Source of the DNA: G963422445 sp963422445 | GTDB lineage: Bacteria > Pseudomonadota > Alphaproteobacteria > Thalassobaculales > Thalassobaculaceae | Reading direction: 5' to 3' | Length of the DNA: 64,000 nt | Assembly: GCA_963422445.2 (NCBI GenBank) | Contig: OY729512.2 | Span: forward strand, 5,890,001 to 5,954,000 | In this document: one piece after another, positions 53,369-63,347 of the stretch | How the letters are laid out: each line of letters opens with the position of its first letter | Position numbering within the stretch: position 1 is the first letter of the stretch | Position numbers and translations under genes: made by a program | Notes under the pieces: model-generated | Database searches by the model: none | Told to the model about the DNA's origin: nothing | Seen by the model: the letters and a program-made list of their open reading frames with translations, nothing else

Positions 53369-54556
53369 TCAGCGTTTCCGGAGCACCAGATAGGCGGCGA
53401 CCAGCATTGCGGGAAACGCGATCGCGATGAAAGCCAGACCGTAACCGTCAAACCAGAACCCGACGCCGAAGAGGACCGGATACACGATCTGTCCCGCCGA
53501 GCCGAACGCAAGAATGCCACCGGTCATCCGGCCCGCCTCGCCAGCCGGCGCCAAGCGCGCCGCCTCCGATAGCAGAACGCCGTGCCAGGACAGAACCGAC
53601 AGGCCGATCGCGCAATTGACGGCGAGGACGGCCGCATGGCTCCAATGCGGCTCGAACGCGCCGACCAGAGCCGTCGATAACGCCATGACCAACGCTAAAA
53701 ACGCCAGAAGAACCCGCGGCCGGATGACCGCGCTTCCGACCCAACCCCAGAAGATACGGGCTGGAATCGCCAGCAGGGTCGCAATGCCCAATACTTCGCC
53801 CGCATCGGAAAGACTGTAGTTCAGATCCTCGTACAGATATGTAATGGTAAAATTGGTATAAATTGCCTGCATGCCAACGAAGGTAAAGGCCGCAACCGCC
53901 ATCGCCCGACGTTCGAACTGGGCAAGAACATCCCTGATATTGATGACAAAATCAGCCAGTTGCGGTCTTGCGGCAGGATCCCGCCCATGATCGAATTCGG
54001 CGCGCAGCGGCTGGAGCAGAACCGCGATGGCAAGACACAGGATGGCCAGACCGAACAGCGCCTCGCGCCAGCCGAAGGCGACCGCCAGTGGCGCCAGGAT
54101 CAGCCCGGAAATCGCCACGCCAGCCGGCACACCGGTCTGCTTGATCGAAAATATCAGCGGCGCCCATTTTCTTGGCGCATAGGCAGCCAGAATCTGGGAA
54201 CTGGCTGGCGTGGCAACCGTCGACCCGAACCCTATCAGAATCATGGCCAGCGTCAGCACCGGTATAATGAGAGCGGGCGTGGCCATGACACCGGTCGCCG
54301 CGAGGCCGACCGCCATCGTCACGCACCCGATCTGGCTGGTCCGGAGTGCGCCATAGCGTCGAATCAACCCGCCACATCCCGCCATCACCGCCAGCGAGCA
54401 GGCAGCATAACCCCAAGTGTAAACCAGAACGAATTCGGTATCGAAACCGAGTTCAAGGGCGACAGCGGGAAACACCGCCGGAAGCCCCACCTTCGCCGTC
54501 GTGGCGATGGTCTGTTGAACCAGCATAGCGATCATTGCGGTCAGCAGAACCGCCAT
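53369..54556 (-). CDS. MFS transporter
   Basis: This 395-aa protein has twelve predicted membrane helices. The loop after helix 2 (GGLIRRYGALRTSQIG) is the degenerate MFS motif, and a SIKQTGVPAGVAISGLILAP segment in helix 5 is typical of MFS drug/metabolite carriers. The ATG at 54556 is chosen over an in-frame TTG two codons earlier. Substrate unknown. It follows the TPR gene in the same direction (76-bp gap). Confidence 0.85.
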   Translation of the reverse strand: MAVLLTAMIAMLVQQTIATTAKVGLPAVFPAVALELGFDTEFVLVYTWGYAACSLAVMAGCGGLIRRYGALRTSQIGCVTMAVGLAATGVMATPALIIPVLTLAMILIGFGSTVATPASSQILAAYAPRKWAPLIFSIKQTGVPAGVAISGLILAPLAVAFGWREALFGLAILCLAIAVLLQPLRAEFDHGRDPAARPQLADFVINIRDVLAQFERRAMAVAAFTFVGMQAIYTNFTITYLYEDLNYSLSDAGEVLGIATLLAIPARIFWGWVGSAVIRPRVLLAFLALVMALSTALVGAFEPHWSHAAVLAVNCAIGLSVLSWHGVLLSEAARLAPAGEAGRMTGGILAFGSAGQIVYPVLFGVGFWFDGYGLAFIAIAFPAMLVAAYLVLRKR

Positions 54557-54632
54557 CAGCAAGGGTCATCCCGGCACTGGCAGGCTTGCTCGCGCACCAT
54601 CGCCCGTTATTCCGGCGGCACCGGTCTGCGGT

Positions 54633-56024
54633 TTACGCAGGCAGCAGCGCTGCGGCACGTCCGCGTGCCGCACTGGCCTCGGCAACCGCGCCATTACGCT
54701 CAAGCGCATCGGCATACTGCCGCCAAGACGGCGCGCTTTTGGGATATTCGGCAACGCGCTCTGCAAGCAGGGCGCGAGCCAGACTGTTCCGTCCGTCCTT
54801 GCGGGCCGAATCGATCAGCATCCGAACCCAGCAGTCACGTTGCGCCCAACTGCCACCAAGCGGAACCATGCGGTACCGTGCGTCCATCATGGTCTCGACC
54901 ACGGCCGCATGATCATCGCGCGCATAAGCAATGATCGCGTCCGCCACCGGAAGGCCGGCGTCACGTCCGACAATGGCTGTCGTAATCCCTTCGTCAGCAT
55001 TCTCTTCAGCGTAAGCCCGCATCGCTGCCACCATCGCCTCAGCCTGCTCCAGCCGGCCGCTCATCGCCAGCGCCATGACGAAATGCAGATCGTTGAAGGG
55101 ACGCAGGCAGTCGCCGATCCGGCCGACGCTGACGTCGGCAACCGACTCCCAGCGATCGCCGACATCGAGGTCGAGCATCACGAGGCGCATCAGGATGCTT
55201 GCCGCATTACTGATGTCGATGTTGTCCTCCGACGGCTTCGGCCAGAACTCGTTGTCGAAGGCGTCGAGCACATCGTCGAACCGCTCCAGTTCAAGATAGT
55301 GCAGCGACCGGTGCCACCAGAGATGATTGGCGAACGTTCCGCGGTGGCGCCAAGCCTCGCCATGAGCTGTGATCCAGCTGATACCGTCCAGTCGTCGTCC
55401 GGTGGTTTCGAGGCAATGGGCCACGGCATGACCGGACCAGATGTCTGCCTCGTTCATTTCGACAGCGCGCCGCCCGAACGGCTCGCCGGCAATCGGATCG
55501 CCGTTTTCCTCAAGAGAAAACGCACGAAAACCAAGGACATAGCCGTAACCCGGCACAGCGCCGCTCCAATGCGGCATGGCCCGGGCGGTCGAGGACAACA
55601 TCGTCGACAGATCGCCAGTAAAGAAATGCAGATGATGGGCGAGACGCAATGCGAGAATATCGTGAGGATGATCGAGCAGGATGCTCTCGAAAATTGCCGC
55701 ACAGCGACCCAGGTCGCCGGCGCACCAGGTCGCCAGCGCCTCAACGTGCCGGCGCTCGCGGTCCGTGACGTCGACCGCAAGCGCCCGCGCCTTTTCAAGA
55801 CCGTCCAGCGCGTCAGGCACCAGATACATCCGCGACGGCAGATGCATGAAATATCCACGCAAGACCTGTCCCATCACCATTTCAGGATCGAGCTTGCCGA
55901 GATTGTCGAGGAGCCTGACTGTGTCGCGGCCGCTACAGAGCAGTTCCTCCACCACATCGTCGAACGCATCGACAGTCGCTTGGCTGGTCGCTGTCATTTC
56001 GAGGCCGCGCTTGTCGTGAAACAT
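54633..56024 (-). CDS. TTC38-like tetratricopeptide repeat protein
   Basis: This 463-aa helical protein has tandem TPR-like units. The central SGHAVAHCLETTGRRLDGIS and FANHLWWHRSLHYLELERFD are hallmarks of the TTC38 family, whose biochemical role is unknown. No signal peptide. GGGAGGG just upstream, lying in the end of the S4 gene, supports the ATG at 56024. The S4 gene stop is adjacent, so the two are probably co-transcribed. Confidence 0.8.
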   Translation of the reverse strand: MFHDKRGLEMTATSQATVDAFDDVVEELLCSGRDTVRLLDNLGKLDPEMVMGQVLRGYFMHLPSRMYLVPDALDGLEKARALAVDVTDRERRHVEALATWCAGDLGRCAAIFESILLDHPHDILALRLAHHLHFFTGDLSTMLSSTARAMPHWSGAVPGYGYVLGFRAFSLEENGDPIAGEPFGRRAVEMNEADIWSGHAVAHCLETTGRRLDGISWITAHGEAWRHRGTFANHLWWHRSLHYLELERFDDVLDAFDNEFWPKPSEDNIDISNAASILMRLVMLDLDVGDRWESVADVSVGRIGDCLRPFNDLHFVMALAMSGRLEQAEAMVAAMRAYAEENADEGITTAIVGRDAGLPVADAIIAYARDDHAAVVETMMDARYRMVPLGGSWAQRDCWVRMLIDSARKDGRNSLARALLAERVAEYPKSAPSWRQYADALERNGAVAEASAARGRAAALLPA

Positions 56025-56432
56025 TCAAATCCCTCCCGGTTCCCGTCGCATCAGTCTGTCGACCGCACAACGATCTCCCTTGGTCGGCCGGCCGCCACGG
56101 CGAGCGGCCGACGGTTCAGATGCGATGATACCCGGATCGGCCCGACGTTGCCGCCGGATCGACTCGAGATCCTCATACAATGTCTGCGCTTCCTGCGCCG
56201 GGCCGCGACGCTCTGCCAAAGATGTTACCTTGACAACCCGGATGTCGGCACCTTGCGGAAACGTCAGGATATCACCGGACCGAACCAGCTGGTGCGCCTT
56301 GGACACCACCTTGCCGGAAAGCCGAAGCCGTCCTGCAGCCAGCAGTTTGCCGGCCAGATTACGACTCTTGAAGAAACGGGCGCACCAGAGCCATTTGTCA
56401 AGGCGCTGCGATAGAACCGTCATGTCGCTCAT
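56025..56432 (-). CDS. S4-domain RNA-binding protein (Hsp15/HslR-like)
   Basis: This 135-aa basic protein has an S4 domain at residues 8-65: QRLDKWLWCARFFKSRNLAG, then GRLRLSGKVVSKAHQLVRSG. The tail is rich in Arg and Lys. Hsp15 binds 50S ribosomes that carry stranded nascent chains. Its start codon overlaps the helicase stop (ATGA at 56429-56432), an arrangement common in alphaproteobacteria. Confidence 0.88.
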   Translation of the reverse strand: MSDMTVLSQRLDKWLWCARFFKSRNLAGKLLAAGRLRLSGKVVSKAHQLVRSGDILTFPQGADIRVVKVTSLAERRGPAQEAQTLYEDLESIRRQRRADPGIIASEPSAARRGGRPTKGDRCAVDRLMRREPGGI

Positions 56433-58966
56433 TTTATCGGAACCATCGTCCTCAGAATCGCGAACGGCGAATCGGCATTGTCTTTCCGTCGAGCCGCTAT
56501 CGAGGCCAGCCGTTTTGACGAGCCGGATGCAGCTGGCGGTTTGCGGCCGGCATGTCTGAGCTGGTTGCCGTTTCGGATCCTTACAAACTGATCCCTGCCT
56601 TCTGTCTTCCCCGAGTGGCGATAGCCAAGTGCGTTGAGAATTGTGGGCATGCGATCGTGGCCGACGCCGGCCAGCGACAGCATCTCCGGCGTCACGGTAA
56701 ATGGTTGCCGACGGGCTCTCCGGCGGACCACAGCAGCAAGCCGTTCCGTCATGTCGGCGCGAATGACCTGACCGCCGAGGCGAATGTAGCCGGCGGCGCA
56801 ATAGAAGCCGTCCGGAACACCGGCCCGGCGCTCGACCGTGACACGGCCTGGCGGTGGTGCGATATTCAGGAACCGTTGATGAAAAACACACCACAATGTC
56901 GTCAAAAGTCCGGATGCCCGCGGTTTCAGCAATGCCGGCAGAAAGACGCTTTCGGTCCCGAATCGTACGCCGAAGTCGGCGAGGCTGCGCCGGCCGCCTT
57001 CATCGAGATCCTCGATAAGGTCGTTGACCACCGAACGCGGCACGGTACCGAGCCACTCCGTCAGTTGAAAGAACACGCCGCGAACCGGGCCTGGGGTTGC
57101 CAGATCGCGCAACCGGACCAGTTCGGGAATCCGTGTCGACAACAGATTTTCGAGCCAGATCGTGAGCCGTTGTTCAACAACCCGCCGGCCGTCGAGGCCA
57201 ACCAGATCCGAATTCTTGATACGAATCCGGGGTGACATCGGGTCGCCGCCGGGTGACATTGCCGCGATCCGGCTGCCGCGCCACAGCACGGCGCCGCGCT
57301 CATCCAGCTCGAAATCTTCGTCATCCGACAGTCTGATGGCATTGACGCGACGGGCCAGTTCGGCCGGAAGGATGCGCCGTGCCGCGGCCAACACCGGTTT
57401 TGCGTTGGAGCCGCTCAAGGTGTCGGGGACGAAGGTCAGTCCCTCGAGATTGCCGACATGATACCCTTCGACGGTCACGTCTCCATCGGGACGTATGGCC
57501 GCCATGAGATCGGTACTGTCCCGCAACTTGCGAACTAGGACGGCGGCCCGGCGATCGACGAACTGTTGTGTTAGCCGGTCGTGCAGCGCATCCGACAACC
57601 GGTCCTCGATAGTGCGGGCCATCTGCTGCCAATGAACCGGATCTGCGACCCAGCCGCCATGATGCGCGATGTATGTCCACGTCCGGATATGCGCGATGCG
57701 CCCGGCCAGGGTGTCGATATCACCATCAGTTCGATCGAAACGCTTCATCTGACAACTGATGAGATCGTCCGGCAATCGCTCGTCCGGACTAGTCAGATGA
57801 CTGAATAAACGGGTCAGCAGATGGATATGCGATTCAGTGAGCGTTTTACGGAAATCCGGTACCTGACAGACCTCCCAGAGCAATTGCACCCGCGAACGGG
57901 TATTGGCCCGATCCCGGATCTCGGGAATAAGACCGAGTGTTTCCAGAGCCCGGTGATCCCCGGCATCACGTTTGCGCATGAGAAAGGGCCAGGGTGGCGG
58001 GTGGTCGAGGGAGCGTCTGAGGTCGCGCAGGCTCCGAAACGACAGATCGCTGTTGCGCCAGTACAGGCCACGCAGTGGCTCGAAGAAATGGTCCTCGATT
58101 GCCGCCACCACATCACCCTCAAAGGCCGGACAACCGCCAGTAACGCCGAAAGTACCGTTCTTCATGTGCCGTCCGGCACGGCCGGCGATCTGCGCCAATT
58201 CCTGGGGTACCAGGCGGCGCGGCATACGTCCGTCGAATTTGGCGTCTTCGGCAAAAGCGATATGGTCGATATCCATATTCAGGCCCATGCCGATCGCATC
58301 GGTCGCAATCAGATAGTCAACCTCTCCGGCCTGATACATGGCGACCTGTGCATTGCGGGTGCGCGGCGACAAGGCGCCAAGGACCACGGCGGCGCCGCCG
58401 CGTTGATGTCGAACCAGTTCTGCCAACGCGTAGACATCACTGGCGGAAAACGCGATCACGGCGCTGCGACGCGGCAGACGGGTAATCTTGCGAGCACCGG
58501 TATAGCTCAGCTTCGAGAATCGGGACCGGGTGACATATTCGGCATCAGGCACGAGTTTCCGGAGCAATGGCTGGATCGTCCGGGCGCCAAGAAGCATGGT
58601 TTCACTGGTGCCGCGCATGGTCAGGATGCGGTTGGTGAAGACATGACCGCGTTCACGGTCACCGGCCATCTGTACTTCATCGATTGCGAGAAAAGCGACT
58701 TTGCGGTCGGTCGGCATCGCTTCGACCGTACACAGGAAATACCGCGCCTGCGCCGGTATGACCTTGTCTTCGCCGGTAATCAGCGCAACGTGATTACGGC
58801 CCAGCCGGGCAACCACGCGGTCATAGTTCTCCCGCGCCAGAAGACGGAGCGGAAACCCCATCATTCCCGAGGCGTGTCCGAGCATGCGTTCGATCGCGAG
58901 ATGGGTCTTGCCGGTGTTGGTCGGTCCGAGCACGGCGGTGACGCGGACGGCATCACTGTTGTCCAT
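56429..58966 (-). CDS. SUV3-like DEAD/DExH RNA helicase
   Basis: This protein of about 845 aa has Walker A GPTNTGKT at residues 14-21, the DExH-like AIDEVQMAGD box, LLGARTIQPLL, and helicase C motifs ATDAIGMGLNMDIDHIAF and QIAGRAGRH. It resembles the mitochondrial SUV3/alphaproteobacterial helicase family of RNA turnover. I chose the ATG at 58966, which gives the family N-terminus; the frame is open further upstream to 59164. It is divergent from htpG. Confidence 0.88.
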   Translation of the reverse strand: MDNSDAVRVTAVLGPTNTGKTHLAIERMLGHASGMMGFPLRLLARENYDRVVARLGRNHVALITGEDKVIPAQARYFLCTVEAMPTDRKVAFLAIDEVQMAGDRERGHVFTNRILTMRGTSETMLLGARTIQPLLRKLVPDAEYVTRSRFSKLSYTGARKITRLPRRSAVIAFSASDVYALAELVRHQRGGAAVVLGALSPRTRNAQVAMYQAGEVDYLIATDAIGMGLNMDIDHIAFAEDAKFDGRMPRRLVPQELAQIAGRAGRHMKNGTFGVTGGCPAFEGDVVAAIEDHFFEPLRGLYWRNSDLSFRSLRDLRRSLDHPPPWPFLMRKRDAGDHRALETLGLIPEIRDRANTRSRVQLLWEVCQVPDFRKTLTESHIHLLTRLFSHLTSPDERLPDDLISCQMKRFDRTDGDIDTLAGRIAHIRTWTYIAHHGGWVADPVHWQQMARTIEDRLSDALHDRLTQQFVDRRAAVLVRKLRDSTDLMAAIRPDGDVTVEGYHVGNLEGLTFVPDTLSGSNAKPVLAAARRILPAELARRVNAIRLSDDEDFELDERGAVLWRGSRIAAMSPGGDPMSPRIRIKNSDLVGLDGRRVVEQRLTIWLENLLSTRIPELVRLRDLATPGPVRGVFFQLTEWLGTVPRSVVNDLIEDLDEGGRRSLADFGVRFGTESVFLPALLKPRASGLLTTLWCVFHQRFLNIAPPPGRVTVERRAGVPDGFYCAAGYIRLGGQVIRADMTERLAAVVRRRARRQPFTVTPEMLSLAGVGHDRMPTILNALGYRHSGKTEGRDQFVRIRNGNQLRHAGRKPPAASGSSKRLASIAARRKDNADSPFAILRTMVPIK

Positions 58967-59110
58967 CTGGCCAATCTCTCCCGGTCGCGACGCGGACAAC
59001 ATAGCATAAAGACTTGCGAATCCGCACCACGTTGCACATATCAGCATCGGTCTGGACAGGTGCGCCGGGCCGGGCATTACAAAAATCGGGAAACGAAGTA
59101 CGGGAAAGAC

Positions 59111-61015
59111 ATGATGACTGCCGACAAACGTCCGTTCCAGGCTGAAGTCAGCAAACTTCTGCACATTGTCGCCAACTCGCTGTACAGCGAACGGGAGGTC
59201 TTTCTGAGAGAACTGATCTCGAACGCCGCCGACGCCTGTGACAAACTCAGATATCTTGCGCTCACCAGGCCCGAACTGGTCTCCGGCGATTCCGACTACA
59301 AGATTCGTCTTGCAGCAAACAGGGACGCATGCACATTGACCCTCTCCGATAACGGAATCGGCATGGACGAGACCGAACTCGAAGAGAATCTCGGCACCAT
59401 CGCGCGTTCCGGCACCGGCGCCTTCCTTGAGAATCTCTCAGGCGACGACCAGAAAGATGTCGGGTTGATCGGCCAGTTCGGTGTCGGTTTCTATTCCGCC
59501 TTCATGGTCGCCGGCAAAGTCGAGGTTCTGACCCGCCGGGCGGATGACGAAAAGGCCTGGATCTGGGAATCGGACGGTCTTGGCGAGTACACCATAGGCA
59601 CCGCCGAAAAAGCGGGGCGCGGCACGATCATTACCCTGCACCTAAAAGACGACGCCAGGGAGTTCTTGGAGGAGGAGCGCCTGCGCACCGTTGTGAAGAC
59701 CTATTCCGACCACATCCCGATCCCGATCGTGATGGTTGTCGACGCCGAAGAACAGTCGCTGAACGAGGCGTCGGCACTCTGGATGCGGCAGAAAAGCGAG
59801 ATCACCGAGGACCAGTACCGCGAGTTCTACCATCATGTCAGTCGTGGTTACGACGATCCGTGGAACAGGATCCACTGGCGTGCTGAAGGCCGCTATGAGT
59901 ACAGTGCACTGTTGTTCGTGCCGTCCAGTCCGCCTTTTGACCTGTTCCATCCCGACCGCAAGCACCGGGTCAAACTCTATGTCAAGCGGGTCTTCATTAC
60001 CGACGACTGCGAAGGCCTGGTTCCCGATTATCTGCGCTTCGTCAAAGGTGTGATCGATTGCGAGGACCTGCCGCTCAATATCAGCCGCGAACTGCTGCAA
60101 AAGAACCCGATGCTGTCGGCAATTAGCACCGCCGTAACCAAGAGGATCCTGAATGAAATTACGAAAGTCGCGGAGAAGGACAGTGAGTCCTATGACGCCT
60201 TCTGGGGAGATTTCGGGCCGGTCCTGAAGGAAGGTCTCTACGGCATGCCGCATGAGCATCGCGCGACATTGCTTGAGCTCGCCCGCTTCCGGTCTTCACG
60301 GCGTGACGGGCTGATCAGTCTGAAACAGTATGTCGAAGGCATGAAGGACGGCCAGGACAACATCTTCTACATTACTGGCGAATCACTTGACGCGGTCCGC
60401 AACTCGCCACATCTCGAAGGCTTCACGGCCAGGCATATCGAAGTGCTGCTGTTGTCCGATTCAATTGACGATTTCTGGATTTCGTCGATGTTCGAAGGCT
60501 ATGAGGGAAAACAGTTCCAGTCGGTCACACGCGGTTCGGCGGCCCTCGACGATCCGGCCGTTGACAGCGAGACACCGGCCGACGATGCGGACAGCGATCC
60601 GGAACAGAAGACAAAGGACGAGGCGGTGAAAACCGATCTTTCGCCGCTTGTCGCCTCGATCAAGCTGACGCTCGGCGACAAGGTCAAGGATGTGAAGGAG
60701 TCGACCCGTCTGACCGATTCTGCATGCTGTCTTGTTGCTGACGAGGGTGACCTCGACCTCAATCTGGAGCGTCTCCTGCGGCAACATCGGCAAGTCACCG
60801 ATGCCGCCCCGCGGGTTCTCGAACTCAATCCGTCCCATCCGTTGATCAAGGGCCTCGCCAGGAAAGTCAAGGCAGGCAACACCGGCAGCGATGTCGAAGA
60901 TGCCGCTTACCTGTTGCTAGATCAGGCAAGAATCATGGACGGCGAACCGGTCGCCGACCCCAAGGCATTTGCACAGCGCCTGTCCAGGGCCATGGAACAA
61001 GGTCTGGCCGGATAG
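59111..61015 (+). CDS. htpG: Hsp90-family chaperone HtpG
   Basis: This 634-aa cytosolic ATP-dependent chaperone has normal length. The GHKL ATPase motifs are complete: LRELISNAADACDKLR near residue 25, DNGIGMDETELEENLGTIAR, GQFGVGFYSAF. The middle domain shows NISRELLQKNPML and the C-terminus lacks the eukaryotic MEEVD, as expected. The start ATG at 59111 follows GGGAAAG. It lies divergent to the helicase with about 145 bp between starts. No clear heat-shock promoter was identified by eye. Confidence 0.95.
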   Translation: MMTADKRPFQAEVSKLLHIVANSLYSEREVFLRELISNAADACDKLRYLALTRPELVSGDSDYKIRLAANRDACTLTLSDNGIGMDETELEENLGTIARSGTGAFLENLSGDDQKDVGLIGQFGVGFYSAFMVAGKVEVLTRRADDEKAWIWESDGLGEYTIGTAEKAGRGTIITLHLKDDAREFLEEERLRTVVKTYSDHIPIPIVMVVDAEEQSLNEASALWMRQKSEITEDQYREFYHHVSRGYDDPWNRIHWRAEGRYEYSALLFVPSSPPFDLFHPDRKHRVKLYVKRVFITDDCEGLVPDYLRFVKGVIDCEDLPLNISRELLQKNPMLSAISTAVTKRILNEITKVAEKDSESYDAFWGDFGPVLKEGLYGMPHEHRATLLELARFRSSRRDGLISLKQYVEGMKDGQDNIFYITGESLDAVRNSPHLEGFTARHIEVLLLSDSIDDFWISSMFEGYEGKQFQSVTRGSAALDDPAVDSETPADDADSDPEQKTKDEAVKTDLSPLVASIKLTLGDKVKDVKESTRLTDSACCLVADEGDLDLNLERLLRQHRQVTDAAPRVLELNPSHPLIKGLARKVKAGNTGSDVEDAAYLLLDQARIMDGEPVADPKAFAQRLSRAMEQGLAG

Positions 61016-61120
61016 CCAAAGAAGCAATCTCCAACTGCGTTGGCGTGATCGGGTCCGGTGTTTTGACGGGCTCGCCGGCAAAGCAAAACCGCCAGATACG
61101 TCTTGATCACGAATCGGCAT

Positions 61121-62701
61121 TCAGGTTCCGAAGATCACCTTGGGTAGCCATGTCGTCATCTGCGGGAAGACGGCCAGCAGCAGCAGCATGAGCAACTGGA
61201 TGCAGACGAATGGAATGATGCCCTTGTAGATCATTCCCGTCGTCACTTCCCGTGGCGCCACACCGCGGAGGTAGAACAGCGCAAACCCGAATGGCGGGGT
61301 CAGGAACGAGGTCTGCAAATTGACCGCGATCATGATTCCGAGCCAAACCGGATTGAGATCCATCAGCAACAGGATTGGCGCGACGATCGGGACCACCACA
61401 AAGGTGATCTCGATGAAATCGAGAAAGAAGCCAAGAACAAACATCACCAGCATGACGACAAAAACCGCCCCGACGGTGCCGCCCGGCAACCCGCTTAGGA
61501 TATCGTGCACGATCTCGTCCCCGCCAAATCCCCGGAACACGAGCGAAAACAGTTGAGCACCGATCACGATGCCGAACACCATCGCGCTGATCCGGATGGT
61601 TTGCCGATTGACCTCATGCAGGGTTCCATCCCGGTACACGCGCGCAAGACTGACAAGCAGGCCCCAGGCCACGCCGGCACAGGCAGCCATGGCGGCAATG
61701 ATCGCCACCCATTCGTCGCTGCTGATCTCGGATCGGGCAACCCGCAGATCAACATTGGTCGTCAGAACCAGAATGGCAACGAGAGACGCAGTGGCGGTAT
61801 AAACGGGCAAGCCCTGGTTGGGCCCGAGCCTGTGGCCACCCAACAGCGTGGCGCCAATCGCGCCGACGGCGGCCGCCTCCGTCGGAGTCGCAATACCGGC
61901 AAGAATTGAACCCAGAACCGCGACAATCAGCACAGCCGGCGCAACCAGGGCATGGATCACCCGAGAGGTCAGAGTGCCGTCGATACCCGCCATCAGTTCA
62001 CTCCGGGGAATCGACGGGCCGGCCGACGGCTTGAGCCAGCAGATCACGGCCGTATAGAGAATGTACATTCCGACGAGAGCAAGGCCGGGCAACAAGGCGC
62101 CTGCAAACAGGTCGCCGACCGAGACCGGATCAGGCGACCAGTTGCCAAGAGTGCGCTGCGCTTCCTGATGGGCATTTGAGATCTGATCGCCAAGAACCAC
62201 GAGGACGATTGACGGCGGAATGATCTGGCCCAGGGTACCGGATGCGGAGATCACGCCGGTCGCCAATTTCGGGTCGTAGCCGCGGCGCAACATGGTCGGC
62301 AGCGACAGCAGTCCCATGGTCACCACCGTGGCGCCGACAATCCCGGTCGATGCGGCCAGCAATGCGCCAACAACACAAACCGAAATACCAAGCCCGCCAC
62401 GGATCGCACCGAACAGCGCTCCCATCGTATCGAGCAGTTCCTCGGCCACCTTGGACCGTTCAAGCATAACGCCCATGAATACGAACAGCGGCACGGCGAT
62501 CAGAACCTCATTGGTCATGATCCCGAATATACGGTTCGGCAGAACACCGAAATACGACAGGGAGAAGATATCGAAGGCGTATCCGATCAACCCGAACACC
62601 ATCGAGGCGCCGGCCAGAGTGAAGGCCACCGGAAATCCCAGCATCAGGGTGCCACAAACACCGACAACCATCACGGCAACCATGATTTCGTTACCGGTCA
62701 C
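61121..62701 (-). CDS. TRAP transporter large permease (DctM type, extended)
   Basis: This 526-aa protein, longer than the 439-aa DctM at 8680, has extra hydrophobic segments in the middle (TASLVAILVLTTNVDLRV to AAMAACAGVAWGLLVSLA). DctM motifs: VPLFVFMGVMLERSKVAEEL, SGTLGQIIPPSIVLVVLGDQ, ATPTEAAAVGAIGATLLG, LQTSFLTPPFGFALFYLRG. This long form is typical of TRAP systems for mannitol/chloroaromatic-type or keto acid substrates. It overlaps dctQ by 4 bp (ATGA). Confidence 0.9.
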   Translation of the reverse strand: MTGNEIMVAVMVVGVCGTLMLGFPVAFTLAGASMVFGLIGYAFDIFSLSYFGVLPNRIFGIMTNEVLIAVPLFVFMGVMLERSKVAEELLDTMGALFGAIRGGLGISVCVVGALLAASTGIVGATVVTMGLLSLPTMLRRGYDPKLATGVISASGTLGQIIPPSIVLVVLGDQISNAHQEAQRTLGNWSPDPVSVGDLFAGALLPGLALVGMYILYTAVICWLKPSAGPSIPRSELMAGIDGTLTSRVIHALVAPAVLIVAVLGSILAGIATPTEAAAVGAIGATLLGGHRLGPNQGLPVYTATASLVAILVLTTNVDLRVARSEISSDEWVAIIAAMAACAGVAWGLLVSLARVYRDGTLHEVNRQTIRISAMVFGIVIGAQLFSLVFRGFGGDEIVHDILSGLPGGTVGAVFVVMLVMFVLGFFLDFIEITFVVVPIVAPILLLMDLNPVWLGIMIAVNLQTSFLTPPFGFALFYLRGVAPREVTTGMIYKGIIPFVCIQLLMLLLLAVFPQMTTWLPKVIFGT

Positions 62702-63249
62702 AGCCCGATCTCCCCACGGTCGCCCACGCCGTCAGGACCAACCCTGGGCTGCGCCAGGGTGAGATACGACTTGATGAACAGGGACACCCCCTGGATACCG
62801 AGCGTACCGGCGAAGATCAGCATGCAAGTCTTCAACAGGTAGACGCCCTGGATACCGCTAACCTCAACCGATCCCTCGCGGACTGCCCAGGCGGCGACAA
62901 CATAAGGCCAGGAGACCCACCAGACCATCACGCAGACTGGCAAAAGAATAAATGCGACTCCAAGCAGGTCGATCCAAGCTTTCCTGCGCGGGCCAACATT
63001 ACCGTAGAGAATATCGACCCGAACATGGGCGTTATGCAGCAAGGTATAACCGGCAGCGACCAGAAAGACGATGGCATGCATGTACCAGATCGACTCCTGC
63101 ATCATGAGTATGCTGAGACCAAAGACATAACGCATGACCACGACGATCACCTGGATCAGCACCATGCCGAGGGCCAGCCATGCGACAACCCGGCCTATCC
63201 ATTCGTTGACGGCGTCAATCCCTCGCGAAAGGAAAACCAAAGATCGCAT
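62698..63249 (-). CDS. TRAP transporter small permease (DctQ type)
   Basis: This 183-aa protein has four membrane segments and the family motif NAHVRVDILYGNVGPRRKAW near residue 70. The stop overlaps the dctM start. It lies 98 bp downstream of the binding-protein gene, completing a PQM operon. Confidence 0.9.
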   Translation of the reverse strand: MRSLVFLSRGIDAVNEWIGRVVAWLALGMVLIQVIVVVMRYVFGLSILMMQESIWYMHAIVFLVAAGYTLLHNAHVRVDILYGNVGPRRKAWIDLLGVAFILLPVCVMVWWVSWPYVVAAWAVREGSVEVSGIQGVYLLKTCMLIFAGTLGIQGVSLFIKSYLTLAQPRVGPDGVGDRGEIGL

Positions 63250-63347
63250 CGCCGGGGTTCTCCATGGGCAAACCAGACCGCGAACGGCACAAGAATGCCC
63301 CCGCCGGCGATGGTCCGGCGCGGGCAGTTTTCGTCATTCCGTCGCCG

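Noticed and set aside
57821..59110. A long in-frame extension upstream of htpG
   Set aside because: It is antisense to the SUV3-like helicase, and the HtpG family start with an RBS is at 59111.
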